Part shown: positions 16,342 to 24,478 of the stretch, in pieces
How the letters are laid out: every line of letters starts with the position of its first letter
How positions within the stretch are numbered: position 1 is the first letter of the stretch
DNA from: Anaerosomatales bacterium
Lineage (GTDB): Bacteria > Actinomycetota > Coriobacteriia > Anaerosomatales > SLCP01
Length of the DNA: 64,000 bases
Assembly: GCA_029210645.1 (NCBI GenBank)
Contig: JARGFT010000003.1
Coordinates: 1 to 64,000, forward strand
Direction: 5' to 3'
Notes under the pieces: generated by a model
What the model was told of the DNA's origin: nothing
Databases searched by the model: none
Seen by the model: the letters and a program-made list of their open reading frames with translations, nothing else
Program-made: the position numbers and the translations under genes

Positions 16342-17307
16342 ATGAACCCCGCCCTCGTGCAGGCGGAGATAGCACAGCTCATCCAAACGCTCGGCGCCAT
16401 CGGCACTCCGCTGCAGGCGCTCCTGCCTGCGGCTGCGGTGCTGCTTGTCGCGCTCGCCGCCGTGCCAGCGTGGCGACCGCTCCTCGGCCCGGCGGTTGCC
16501 GCCAGCGCCTTCATGCTGCTGCTTGGCGAGATCGTGCTTGCGTGGTTCCATTGGCGCCTCTACGACCTTGCCGTGGTGATGAGCCCCGATACCGGACGCA
16601 TCGTGGGACGGGTGGCGGTGCCGCTGTGGGTCGAGTCCGAGAAGCTCTACGTGTGGGCGCTGGCGCTCGCGCTCATGGCGGTCCTCATCCGTAGGCACCG
16701 GCAGGAACTGCTCCCCGGCGTGGCGGTCATACTCGCCGTGCTCATGGCCGGAGCCGCGATCTGGGGCAAGCCCTTCACCGAGCCGCTGCCCTCCTTCCTC
16801 GGCCAGTACCTGGGCTACCTGCAGGCAATGGGGAGCGGCGACCCGGCACGCATGTTCGGCGCGTACCAGGGCATGGAGGGCGCGCGCCAGTTCTACTACA
16901 ACACCATCTACATGTGGGTGCACCCGCCGGCGCTGTTCTTCGCCTACGCTACCTTCGCGATCTCGTTCATCGCCACGCTGATCATGGTGCGCGAGCGCCA
17001 CTCGGCCTTCGAGACCACCGCGTACCGGTGGGCGCGTTTGGGCTACCTGCCGCTGACCGCGGGCATGCTGCTCGGCTTCCCGTGGGCCATCATCGCCTGG
17101 CAGGGCGAGAGCTGGTGGTGGTCGGGCAAGGTCAACATGTCGATCATGATGTGGGTCCTCTACACCGCCCTGCTGCACGCGCGGCTCTACCTGCGACGAC
17201 GCGGCATGTGGCGCTGGGTTGCCACCATCTCGATCATCGCGTTCCTGGTCCTGATGCTGACCTACCTTGCTACCTACATCGTCCCCGGCGCGCACAGCTA
17301 CCTGTGA
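16342..17307 (+). CDS. Divergent CcsA/CcmF-like cytochrome c assembly protein
   Basis: A 321-aa polytopic protein. The segment MWVHPPALFFAYATFAISF (about residues 189-207) matches the HPP-lined heme-handling helix of the CcmF/CcsA/NrfE family. Downstream, AWQGESWWWSGKVNMSI (~255) occupies the place of the WWD heme-binding signature, but the usual WDP(V/I)E is replaced by WSGKV. These proteins attach heme to apocytochromes outside the membrane. The ATG at 16342 has GGAG at 9 nt; a second ATG at 16336 is possible. It is followed at once by another membrane gene and is divergent from the GGDEF gene. The altered motif makes substrate or activity uncertain. Confidence 0.7.
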   Translation: MNPALVQAEIAQLIQTLGAIGTPLQALLPAAAVLLVALAAVPAWRPLLGPAVAASAFMLLLGEIVLAWFHWRLYDLAVVMSPDTGRIVGRVAVPLWVESEKLYVWALALALMAVLIRRHRQELLPGVAVILAVLMAGAAIWGKPFTEPLPSFLGQYLGYLQAMGSGDPARMFGAYQGMEGARQFYYNTIYMWVHPPALFFAYATFAISFIATLIMVRERHSAFETTAYRWARLGYLPLTAGMLLGFPWAIIAWQGESWWWSGKVNMSIMMWVLYTALLHARLYLRRRGMWRWVATISIIAFLVLMLTYLATYIVPGAHSYL

Positions 17308-17308
17308 G

Positions 17309-17971
17309 ATGAGTGAGATGACCGATCCGGTACGCCACAAGAACTGGGACTTCGCCCTGACGGTGATCACCGTGGCGCTGCTCGGCACGCTCGGTGTGCA
17401 GTCGTTCATCGGCACCGTCTACGTCTGGTGGGCCGCTACGGCGATACCGGGCTTCGAGGTCTCGGGTTACGGCCGGTTCGTCTGGTGGATGAACGCGATC
17501 GCCGCGCCCCAGGTGATCGCGCTCGTCGTGGCGATGGGGCTGTGCGTCCCCAAGCGGCTCTTCGGCCGGACCGCGCTCGTCGTGGTCTCCGGAGCGATGA
17601 TCGCCGTCGGCCTGGGGGCGTGGGCGTTGACGGGCAGCTTCGGAAACGGGCTCGCCGTGTACCTCGCGCTGGCTGCGCTGATACAGGCGGTTGTCGTGGT
17701 CATGACGGTGGCGGGCGCGCGCGGGCCTTCCTATCTTACGGAAGGGCGGCTCGTTAAGACCGGATCGGGACTGCTGCACCAGGGGTTCATCGGCTTCGCC
17801 TTCGTGGTGGTGGCACTCCAGCGCTCCGCGTTCATGCTCCCGGCGTTTTGGATCGCAACAGCGCTGACACTCCTCGGAACCCTGCTCGCCTTCTATGCGG
17901 ACCGGTTCGCCTGGCGCAAGACCGTGCGCGTGGAGGTGGACCGCTCCTTCGCCGACGAGCCACAGGGGTAG
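17309..17971 (+). CDS. Integral membrane protein, probable partner of the CcsA-like protein
   Basis: A 220-aa protein with about six hydrophobic helices, starting 1 nt after the upstream stop (ATG at 17309, with an alternative ATG at 17318). I do not recognise the family. Aromatic and Trp-rich segments such as TVYVWWAATAIPGFEV and GRFVWWMNAIAAPQV face one side. The tight spacing suggests a complex with the CcsA-like protein, perhaps in heme delivery or export (inference). It ends in a charged cytoplasmic tail. Confidence 0.6.
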   Translation: MSEMTDPVRHKNWDFALTVITVALLGTLGVQSFIGTVYVWWAATAIPGFEVSGYGRFVWWMNAIAAPQVIALVVAMGLCVPKRLFGRTALVVVSGAMIAVGLGAWALTGSFGNGLAVYLALAALIQAVVVVMTVAGARGPSYLTEGRLVKTGSGLLHQGFIGFAFVVVALQRSAFMLPAFWIATALTLLGTLLAFYADRFAWRKTVRVEVDRSFADEPQG

Positions 17972-17993
17972 TGAACGGGTTCGGAGTTCGCGG

Positions 17994-19739
17994 TCAGAGC
18001 GAGCGTACCGTCTCGGTGACGAAGCGCTCCGCAAGTTCGAGATTGCCCGGGTCCACGTTCTCCTCGACATCCGTATGCCAGTGCCAGTTGGGCAGGCGCC
18101 CGTTGGCATCGAAGGCCATGACGCTCATCGCGCGGTAGCCCCTGGCGAGCGCGGGAGTCGCGTCGGTGGAGAGCCCGGTGTAGGGGCGCGCGCGCACCGG
18201 CATGTCGTTCTCGCGTGACGCGCGCTTGCCCGCGCTCACGAGCCGTCGGTCGGAGCGATACCTGCGAGCCATGCCCTCCTCGGTGACCATGTGCAGGACC
18301 CCGGTCCCGAGGTTGTCCAGGTTGATGATGAGCGCGCCTTTGAGGTCGGGCCCGTAGGCATCGAGAAACGCACGCATCCCCCACGTGCCCGCCTCCTCGG
18401 CACCGGTCGCCACGAACCACACCTCCTTGTCCGAGAGCGCCCGGTCGACCGTCTCCGAGACGCGGCGGCGGATACGAGATGCCTCGGCGGCGGCGAAGTC
18501 CGGGTCTCCGAGGGGGTCCTCGCCGGCCCGGCCGCCCTTGAATCCGAAGTCTTTCTCGTCCTCGTCGTCGCCGAACTTCTCCCACGAGCCGATCTTGCGG
18601 CCTGCGTCGCGCACGTCAAACCCGTCATCGACGCCAAGCCAGCCCCCGACGCCGGCCGCCTCGTCGCGGCGCTTCTTCCCGAAGCGTCCGAGCAGCCCGG
18701 TGCGCTCCGGACGCGGCTCCTCGGCGGGGACCTCCTCGGCGAAGGACTCCTCGACAGGCCGAGGCGCGGGGGCCGGAGCCTCCTGCTCGCCGATCGCGTC
18801 AAACTCGATGGTCTCGAAGTCGAGGTGCTCCTGCCGGGTGCTCGGTAGCGGCCTTTCCTCGGCCCACTCGAAATCATCGGGCAGCGCGGTGACGTCCTCC
18901 TCCTCGGGCGGGCCGGCCGGCATGTACCGGAGCTCGGCACCCTCGGGGACGACATCGGCCGCGCGCGCGGCCTCGGGACCCTGGCGGACCGGGCGGAACG
19001 ATCGGGTGCCGGCATCGTCAGGCTCGGGGATGATGCGCTCCATCACGCCGAGCATGACCGCAACACCCGACGCATTGTCATTCGCACCGTCGACCGCGGG
19101 CATGAAGATCTCGCGGTGGACGTTGATGCCGAGAGGGACGGCCAGGTACGCGCTCGCCGCGATGGTCGCGTACCACAGCCAGGGGTCCCACGCAGCCGTG
19201 AACGGCAGTGCTCCCGCGAGCACGAACACGGGTACGAGCAGCGTGCACCACTTCATCACGGCGAAGGTGGTGCTGAAGTTCTTCACCATCGAAGGCGAGA
19301 ACGCGTACGACGCCTTCGCGGTGTCGTAGTGGGCGACGACGACCACGCGCGTCGGCCGCTCGCCGCGACGCGCCTTGGGCACGTGGCGGGCGATGATGTT
19401 TTGGCTCGGACCCTTGGGCGGGAGCCAGCCGGACAGCCCGAAGCGGGTGTCGATGTCCATCCAGAAGAGAAACGCAACCAGGGCTGTCACGGCGAACGCG
19501 GGCCAGCGCAGGGAGGTCCAGCCCGAGGCCACAGCAGCACCGATAGTGAGCACGTGGTAGACGGCGAACGCCCACCCGTAGGTGCGCGGGGAGTCGAACT
19601 CCTGGCGCTCCACGTCGGCTCCGCGCTGCCGGAAGACCGACTCGATGTAGTCGGCGGCCTCGGCCTCGGCGTCCGTGGTGGCGGGACGGGGCCCGATCAC
19701 CGTGGCCAGCTGGTGAAGGTGCTCGGTTGCCTGCGACAT
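17994..19739 (-). CDS. M28-family metallopeptidase with transmembrane segments and a large acidic insertion
   Basis: A 581-aa protein. M28 zinc-ligand motifs are all present but far apart: AHYDTAK (~138), DGANDNASGVAV (~219), TGAEEAGTWG (~448) and HWHTDVEENVD (~552). Two helix-rich stretches occur near residues 55-95 and 160-195. Between the second and third motifs lies a ~220-residue acidic, Pro-rich, probably disordered insertion with a KKR patch, unlike ordinary aminopeptidases of about 300 residues. Peptidase activity outside or at the membrane is likely; the substrate is unknown. It is a single gene, convergent with the cytochrome assembly pair. Confidence 0.8.
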   Translation of the reverse strand: MSQATEHLHQLATVIGPRPATTDAEAEAADYIESVFRQRGADVERQEFDSPRTYGWAFAVYHVLTIGAAVASGWTSLRWPAFAVTALVAFLFWMDIDTRFGLSGWLPPKGPSQNIIARHVPKARRGERPTRVVVVAHYDTAKASYAFSPSMVKNFSTTFAVMKWCTLLVPVFVLAGALPFTAAWDPWLWYATIAASAYLAVPLGINVHREIFMPAVDGANDNASGVAVMLGVMERIIPEPDDAGTRSFRPVRQGPEAARAADVVPEGAELRYMPAGPPEEEDVTALPDDFEWAEERPLPSTRQEHLDFETIEFDAIGEQEAPAPAPRPVEESFAEEVPAEEPRPERTGLLGRFGKKRRDEAAGVGGWLGVDDGFDVRDAGRKIGSWEKFGDDEDEKDFGFKGGRAGEDPLGDPDFAAAEASRIRRRVSETVDRALSDKEVWFVATGAEEAGTWGMRAFLDAYGPDLKGALIINLDNLGTGVLHMVTEEGMARRYRSDRRLVSAGKRASRENDMPVRARPYTGLSTDATPALARGYRAMSVMAFDANGRLPNWHWHTDVEENVDPGNLELAERFVTETVRSL

Positions 19740-19831
19740 GCGGCCCTCCGGGTCCGTGCGGTCAGCAGCGCGCGGCGGTGACGCGCCATCCGTGGCTATG
19801 ATACTTCACCAAGGGCCTGAGACCCCATCCG

Positions 19832-21271
19832 CTACTCCCCCGAGGCGGCGAGGAGCTCGGCGCCGATCACCGTCCGGCGGAGCGACGACTGGCCGATGAC
19901 CCCGTAGACCTCGATCTGGTCGATCGCGACCAGCCTGCGTGGCTGCTCGGCCGTGAAGTAGAGCACCGACGCGGTGTGCGGGATGTGAGGTTCGGGCCGC
20001 TGCTCGGAGAAGTGGATGCCCCCGGTGGTGCCGTTGTCGAGGACCCACGTGCCGTCGCGCTCGGAGAGCGCCGGGGTGTGCGTATGGCCGAGAAGGACGA
20101 GGGGTGCGACGCCGGTGAAAGGCTCGGCCATCCCCGGGTTGTGAATCGCGATCACCGTCGGAGTCTCCTCACCCGAGCGCATCCGCAGCTGCAGGCGCGC
20201 CGACATCCGCTGGCCCTCGGCGAGCATCGTGTCGCGGTCCGACTCGACACCGGCACCGCGGGAGGCGGGGTCCGCCACGCCGAAGACGCGGATCCCCGCC
20301 TCGACCGTGGACGTGTCGTCGAGCACCCGGACCTGTTCGAGCGAGTCGAGCGCGGCGGTGATCGCCGGGGAGTCATGGTTACCGGGGACGAAGACGTACG
20401 GCCATCCGGTCGGCACCTGGGATGCGGCGACTCCCGCCTCGACGTCCGACCCGTAGTGGTTGATATCTCCGGTGTCGATGATGAGTGCGACCTCGAACTC
20501 GCTCGCGATCTCGCGCACGAGCGCCAGGCCCACCGGGTCGAGGTGGATGTCGCTGACGTGCAGCACGCGAACCGTGTCCTCCAACGAGCCCGCCGCCGCG
20601 AAGCTCTGCGGCGCGCGATAGTAGGCGTTGAGATCTCGCACGAGCTTCTCGATCTGACGCCGCAGATCGTCGACTTGCTCGGCCCTACGCTGCACGAGCT
20701 CGATGAGCGACGGCGCGTATGCCACCGCCCCGCGATACGTCGGCGTCTGAAAGGCATCGAGATCGTAGGCGGAGAGTGACCAGCCCAGGAGAAGCGCCGG
20801 TGCGAGCACGCCGAGAAGCGCCGACGCGGCGACCATCTTCCACCGGTGCCTCAGCGACCAGCCGACGAACCCGGCTGCCAGCAGTGCCGCCGCGAGCCCC
20901 TCGAAGACCGCACGGCGCGCTCCGCCGAGAGCCTCGTCTCGCAGCTGTTCCTGCACGGAGGCATCGGGAACGCCCCGGGCCGCTAGCTCCTGTAGGGCGG
21001 GGAGGTCGACCTCCGTGAGCGTGATGCGGAGCCGCAGTGGAGAGCGGTGCGTGGGGGCGGAGATGGTGCCAAACGGCGGCACGGTGACGACCGTCCCACC
21101 GCTGAGCGCGGGCGCTACCTCGGCGTTCACCCGCGCGGGGCCGACCTGGTACGCGTGGTTCGCGAAGCCGCCGAAGGCGACGAGGCCTACCCCCACGGCG
21201 ACCGCGAGTGAGAGTGCGACGCGTACGGAGGGAGGGGTCGCTGCCGGCCAGGCACGGAGGCGAACGGTCAT
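19832..21271 (-). CDS. Membrane-anchored metallophosphoesterase
   Basis: A 479-aa protein with an N-terminal helix (ALSLAVAVGVGLVAFGGFA), an extracytoplasmic stretch, a second pair of helices (~145-200), a coiled segment (ELVQRRAEQVDDLRRQIEKLV) and a C-terminal calcineurin-like phosphoesterase domain. Metal motifs are VLHVSDIHLDP, IIDTGDINHYG, VPGNHDSP, AIHNPG and LLGHTHTP, all intact. Its ATG overlaps the cytochrome stop by one base (TGATG), giving translational coupling. As last gene of the ygbA-fdx-hcp cluster its role there is unclear. Confidence 0.85.
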   Translation of the reverse strand: MTVRLRAWPAATPPSVRVALSLAVAVGVGLVAFGGFANHAYQVGPARVNAEVAPALSGGTVVTVPPFGTISAPTHRSPLRLRITLTEVDLPALQELAARGVPDASVQEQLRDEALGGARRAVFEGLAAALLAAGFVGWSLRHRWKMVAASALLGVLAPALLLGWSLSAYDLDAFQTPTYRGAVAYAPSLIELVQRRAEQVDDLRRQIEKLVRDLNAYYRAPQSFAAAGSLEDTVRVLHVSDIHLDPVGLALVREIASEFEVALIIDTGDINHYGSDVEAGVAASQVPTGWPYVFVPGNHDSPAITAALDSLEQVRVLDDTSTVEAGIRVFGVADPASRGAGVESDRDTMLAEGQRMSARLQLRMRSGEETPTVIAIHNPGMAEPFTGVAPLVLLGHTHTPALSERDGTWVLDNGTTGGIHFSEQRPEPHIPHTASVLYFTAEQPRRLVAIDQIEVYGVIGQSSLRRTVIGAELLAASGE

Positions 21272-21645
21272 CACGGGCTGCCGGCGTGGCAGCCACGACA
21301 CTGGTTCAGCCGGTAGTTCGCATGCTCCTCGACAACGACCGGATCGTCGCTGTGGCACTTGCACCCGGGAATCTGGAACGCGAACGGGCTCTGCGGGTCG
21401 GGCACGGGCACCTCGCCCTCGACAACGTCACCACCGAACGGCGCACCACCGTCACCGGCCTGCGCGTCACCGGGCGCCCCGGAGGCGGAGGGTGGGGCCA
21501 CCCCGGCCTCCGCCTCAGCGGAGACCGGGGGGCTCACGTCGACAGGCGAGGGGGTTGCCTGCGGCGTTCCGAAAGCAAATGCCAGCCCCACGAGAGCGGT
21601 TACGAACACGACCGCCAGTCCGAGTATAGGCCAGCCGCGCTTCAT
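21271..21645 (-). CDS. Small exported c-type cytochrome with CXXCH and CXCH motifs
   Basis: A 124-aa protein with an N-terminal membrane anchor (GWPILGLAVVFVTALVGLAFAF) and an Ala/Pro/Gly spacer. The ~35-residue C-terminal module has the normal heme motif CRGCH plus a contracted CKCH where a first CXXCH would be expected (PGCKCHSDDPVVVEEHANYR). The DNA reads cleanly through both. At least one heme c is expected. It begins 1 nt after hcp ends and is coupled to the phosphoesterase, suggesting an electron-transfer role tied to Hcp or nitrogen oxides (inference). Confidence 0.75.
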   Translation of the reverse strand: MKRGWPILGLAVVFVTALVGLAFAFGTPQATPSPVDVSPPVSAEAEAGVAPPSASGAPGDAQAGDGGAPFGGDVVEGEVPVPDPQSPFAFQIPGCKCHSDDPVVVEEHANYRLNQCRGCHAGSP

Positions 21646-21646
21646 C

Positions 21647-23272
21647 CTACGCCGCCTCGGTCCCGAGGATCGTCGCGAGGTCCTCGGCGGCCGTCTCGGC
21701 GATCGGCTTGATGTCGAACGTGTCGACGAGCACCTGCAACACGTTCGGGGTGATGAACGCCGGCAGTGTCGGCCCGAGGCGGATGTCGGTGATGCCGAGG
21801 TGCAGCAGCGTGAGCAGGATGGCGACGGCTTTCTGCTCGTACCACGAGAGGATCATGGAGAGCGGCAGCTCGTTCACGCCGACCTCGAATGCGTCGGCAA
21901 GCGCCACGGCGATCTTGATCGCCGAGTAGGCATCGTTGCACTGCCCGACGTCGAGCAGCCGCGGGATGCCGCCGATGTCGCCGAGCTGCTTGTCGAAGAA
22001 GCGGAACTTGCCGCACGCGAGCGTGAGCACCACGGTGTCGGCCGGGGCCTGCTCCACGAAGTCGGTGTAGTAGTTGCGGCCCGGCTTGGCGCCGTCACAC
22101 CCGCCCACGAGGAAGAAGTGCTTGATCGCGCCGTTCTTCACCGCATCGATGACCTGCGGGGCGACTCCGAGCACCGTGTTGCGTCCGAAGCCCACGAGCA
22201 CGCTTCCGCCGTCGGCCTCATCGGCAAAGCCGCTCATCGCGAGCGCCTTGTCCACGACGGCAGAGAAGTCGCCGTCCACGTGCGGGATGCCGGGGAAGTG
22301 CACCGGGCCGCTGGTGAACAGGCGCTCCTTGTAGCTGTCGCGCGGAGGCATGAGGCAGTTGGTGGTCATGAGGATCGCGCCCGGGAACGCCTCGAACTCC
22401 TTGTGCTGGTTCTGCCACGCGGTACCGTAGTGGCCGTAGAAGTGCGGGTGCTTCTTGAGCTCGGGGTAGGCGTGGGTGGGGAGCATCTCGCCGTGCGTGT
22501 AGACGTCGATGCCCGTGCCCTCGGTCTGCTCGAGCAGCAGCTGCAGGTCGCGCAGGTCGTGTCCGGAGACGAGGATCGCCTTGTTGGGACGGTGGCCGAG
22601 CGGGACCTCGGTGGGCACCGGGTGACCGTACGTGCCGGTGTTGCCCGCATCGAGCAGTTCCATCGTGCGCAGGTTGACCTCGCCGCACTCCAGCGTCAGG
22701 CCCACCCAGGCGTTCAGGTCGAGCGAGGCGTCGCCGAACGCATCGAGCGCCTTGAAGAGGTAGGCGTACACAGCAGAGTCCTCCTGGCCGAGGACGCGCG
22801 CGTGGTGCGCGTAGGCGGCCACGCCCTTCAGGCCGTACAGCGTCGTCTGCTGGAGCGCCTGGACATCATCGTCGCGAGAGACGTCCCACGGGCTGCCGAG
22901 CTCGATGCCCTGCGCGACCTGACCCTCGACACTCGCGGCGGGAGTGAGGTCGACGAATGGGCCGGAGACCTCGGCACACGTCTCGCATGCGAGCTCCTCG
23001 CGCAGACGGACCGCCTCGTCGACCTTCTCGGCGATCGAAGCGGCTTCGAAGTCGACGTTGGTCAGTGTGGTGAAGAGCGAGTCGGCGACGAAGCGGCCGG
23101 CCTCGGTGGTGTCGATACCGCGCCCGGCAGCGTCGATGGCGACGGTCGATAGCCCACGGCACGCGTTGACGAGCAGGTCCTGGAGGGCGGAGACGTCCTC
23201 CTTCTTGCCGCACACACCCACGGTGGTGCAGGCGACTCCCCGGGCGGTCTGTTCACACTGGTTACAGAACAT
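21647..23272 (-). CDS. hcp: Hybrid cluster protein (hydroxylamine reductase / NO reductase)
   Basis: A 541-aa cytoplasmic enzyme with a [4Fe-4S] and a hybrid Fe-S-O cluster, acting on NO or hydroxylamine. The N-terminal cysteines CNQCEQTARGVACTTVGVC have the class I spacing. Hybrid-cluster ligands are visible in HARVLGQED, LECGEVN, NCLMPPRD, GGCDGAKPGR, ACGKFR and GQCNDAYSA. The start at 23272 follows GAGAGGAC. Length is normal for class I. Upstream lies the ferredoxin gene, the usual electron donor or Hcr substitute; downstream is a cytochrome. Confidence 0.96.
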   Translation of the reverse strand: MFCNQCEQTARGVACTTVGVCGKKEDVSALQDLLVNACRGLSTVAIDAAGRGIDTTEAGRFVADSLFTTLTNVDFEAASIAEKVDEAVRLREELACETCAEVSGPFVDLTPAASVEGQVAQGIELGSPWDVSRDDDVQALQQTTLYGLKGVAAYAHHARVLGQEDSAVYAYLFKALDAFGDASLDLNAWVGLTLECGEVNLRTMELLDAGNTGTYGHPVPTEVPLGHRPNKAILVSGHDLRDLQLLLEQTEGTGIDVYTHGEMLPTHAYPELKKHPHFYGHYGTAWQNQHKEFEAFPGAILMTTNCLMPPRDSYKERLFTSGPVHFPGIPHVDGDFSAVVDKALAMSGFADEADGGSVLVGFGRNTVLGVAPQVIDAVKNGAIKHFFLVGGCDGAKPGRNYYTDFVEQAPADTVVLTLACGKFRFFDKQLGDIGGIPRLLDVGQCNDAYSAIKIAVALADAFEVGVNELPLSMILSWYEQKAVAILLTLLHLGITDIRLGPTLPAFITPNVLQVLVDTFDIKPIAETAAEDLATILGTEAA

Positions 23273-23299
23273 CTTCGTCCTCTCGGTTGTGGTGCGCCG

Positions 23300-23411
23300 G
23301 GCGGGCAGGGTCCGGCGCTCAGACAGTCCTCGGCAGGGCCCTCGGCTTCGGCGGCACAATGCGCCGCCTCGCCTCCCCTGCCTGCGGAACTCGCGGCGGA
23401 CCCTGCCCGCC
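23300..23411 (-). repeat. 15-bp inverted repeat in the fdx-hcp gap
   Basis: GGCGGGCAGGGTCCG (23300-23314) and its exact complement at 23397-23411 enclose 82 nt in the 156-nt space between the ferredoxin and hcp genes. The enclosed part holds a smaller hairpin (GGCGGC/GCCGCC). In the mRNA this would bring the fdx stop and the hcp leader together; a processing or attenuation role is possible (inference). Confidence 0.5.
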
Positions 23412-23428
23412 GCCGCGGTTCGAACCGG

Positions 23429-23818
23429 TTACCCGTGAATGAGGGCGGGGAGGCAGCCCGTGCAGACCCACTCGCTGCGCCCCTGCTGGCGCACGGGCAA
23501 CAACGGTGCGTGGTCCTCATCAGTCCCACAGCGGAAACACTGCTGGGCGATGTAGGTCGACGGTAGCGTCGCGACGTGCTCCTCGACCGCATGGTGATCG
23601 AAGGCGACAGCCTCGCGTGTCTCGATTGTGAGTGCGCCGGTGGGGCACACGCCGAGGCAGAAGCCGGCCCCGTCGCACAGCTCCTCGCGGATGACGCGCG
23701 CCTTGCCGTCGACGATCTGAATGGCACCCTCTGCACACGGCGAGACGCATGCGCCGCATCCGTTGCAGAGATCGTCTTCGATGTGAACGATCTGTCGGGT
23801 CACGGTGTCAGTGCTCAT
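23429..23818 (-). CDS. 4Fe-4S ferredoxin, 2x[4Fe-4S] type with C-terminal CxxC domain
   Basis: A 129-aa protein. Two clusters are predicted from CNGCGACVSPC and a second, altered set CDGAGFCLGVCP, where the second cysteine is replaced by Ala (CDGAGFC instead of CxxCxxC), so cluster two may be [3Fe-4S] or absent. A C-terminal extension adds CFRCG and CTGC, perhaps a zinc ribbon. AACAGGAGG precedes the ATG at 23818. Adjacent hcp makes it the likely electron donor to Hcp, similar to frdX in clostridia. Confidence 0.88.
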   Translation of the reverse strand: MSTDTVTRQIVHIEDDLCNGCGACVSPCAEGAIQIVDGKARVIREELCDGAGFCLGVCPTGALTIETREAVAFDHHAVEEHVATLPSTYIAQQCFRCGTDEDHAPLLPVRQQGRSEWVCTGCLPALIHG

Positions 23819-23878
23819 CTGGTTCCTCCTGTTGGATCGGGACGGTCGTTTATTCTCTCGCCGCCCGGGCGAGGGTTG

Positions 23879-24307
23879 TCACTGGTCGGACGAGGCTCGT
23901 GCCTCTGCCTCGCGCCTAGCACGCCTGCCCTCGATGAGGTGGCGCACCGAGTCGATCGCATGTCCCCGGGTCACCGATCTCGGCCCGCTGCAACGCATCA
24001 CGTCTCGCATGAACTCGCGCATCTCGCTCGAGTAGCAGTGCGTGTCGCAGTAGCTGCAGAACGGTTTCGGGTCCTTCGGGCAGAACGCGCGGCGCTTCTC
24101 CGCGTAGCGCAGCAACGCCGCACACTCCTCGCACACGATCGGCAGCTTGCGGCCGTACACGCCGAGCGAGGCCCCATCGCTTGCCAGCGGAACGCGATCG
24201 GCGTCGGGGTGATTGCCCCGGCAGTAGATCACCGAGAAGTCGCCGAGCAGGCGCGTGTCCTTGATGACCTGCGCATCACTCATCTTCTCGGCAAACCGCT
24301 CGTTCAC
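23879..24307 (-). CDS. YgbA-family protein (nitrous oxide-stimulated promoter family)
   Basis: A 142-aa cysteine-rich protein matching the YgbA/DUF11 nitrosative-stress family: LPIVCEECAALLRYAEKRRAFCPKDPKPFCSYCDTHCY, with the terminal REFMRDVMRCSGPR block. YgbA in E. coli is NsrR-controlled and supports recovery from nitrosative stress. The start is a GTG at 24307, 7 nt after AAGGAG; the ORF-track frame begins 27 codons earlier with no support. First gene of the ygbA-fdx-hcp-cytochrome-phosphoesterase run and divergent from a Crp/Fnr regulator. Confidence 0.9.
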   Translation of the reverse strand: MNERFAEKMSDAQVIKDTRLLGDFSVIYCRGNHPDADRVPLASDGASLGVYGRKLPIVCEECAALLRYAEKRRAFCPKDPKPFCSYCDTHCYSSEMREFMRDVMRCSGPRSVTRGHAIDSVRHLIEGRRARREAEARASSDQ

Positions 24308-24368
24308 GTTCCGTCTCCTTCGACGGCCTGTCCCGCCCGGCGAAAGCCGACCAGCGTGGTGCTCTCTG

Positions 24369-24411
24369 AGACTACGTGCCCGAAACACACCTGGCCTTGA
24401 CGGGGGTCAAG
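24369..24411 (-). promoter_or_regulatory. Fnr/DNR-like operator and ygbA promoter
   Basis: CTTGAC-GGGG-GTCAAG (24396-24411) is a perfect 16-bp inverted repeat of the Crp/Fnr form (Fnr: TTGAT-N4-ATCAA). On the minus strand a TAGTCT -10 candidate (24374-24369) is centred exactly 32 bp away, which puts the site at -41.5, the class II activator position. It also lies 68 nt before the regulator gene, so autoregulation is possible. The sequence is observed; the binding protein is inferred from the neighbour. Confidence 0.7.
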
Positions 24412-24478
24412 TTCGGGAAGAATCTTGAGCGGAACGGTAAGAGACGCCAGCCGACCGCACGAGACGACAGGGAATCAC

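Noticed and set aside
15034-17415. Single 793-aa minus-strand ORF
   Set aside because: Only the part up to about 16254 encodes the GGDEF protein; the N-terminal ~390 codons are antisense to the cytochrome assembly genes and low-complexity.
21359-23152. 597-aa plus-strand ORF
   Set aside because: Antisense to hcp, which is unmistakable on the minus strand.
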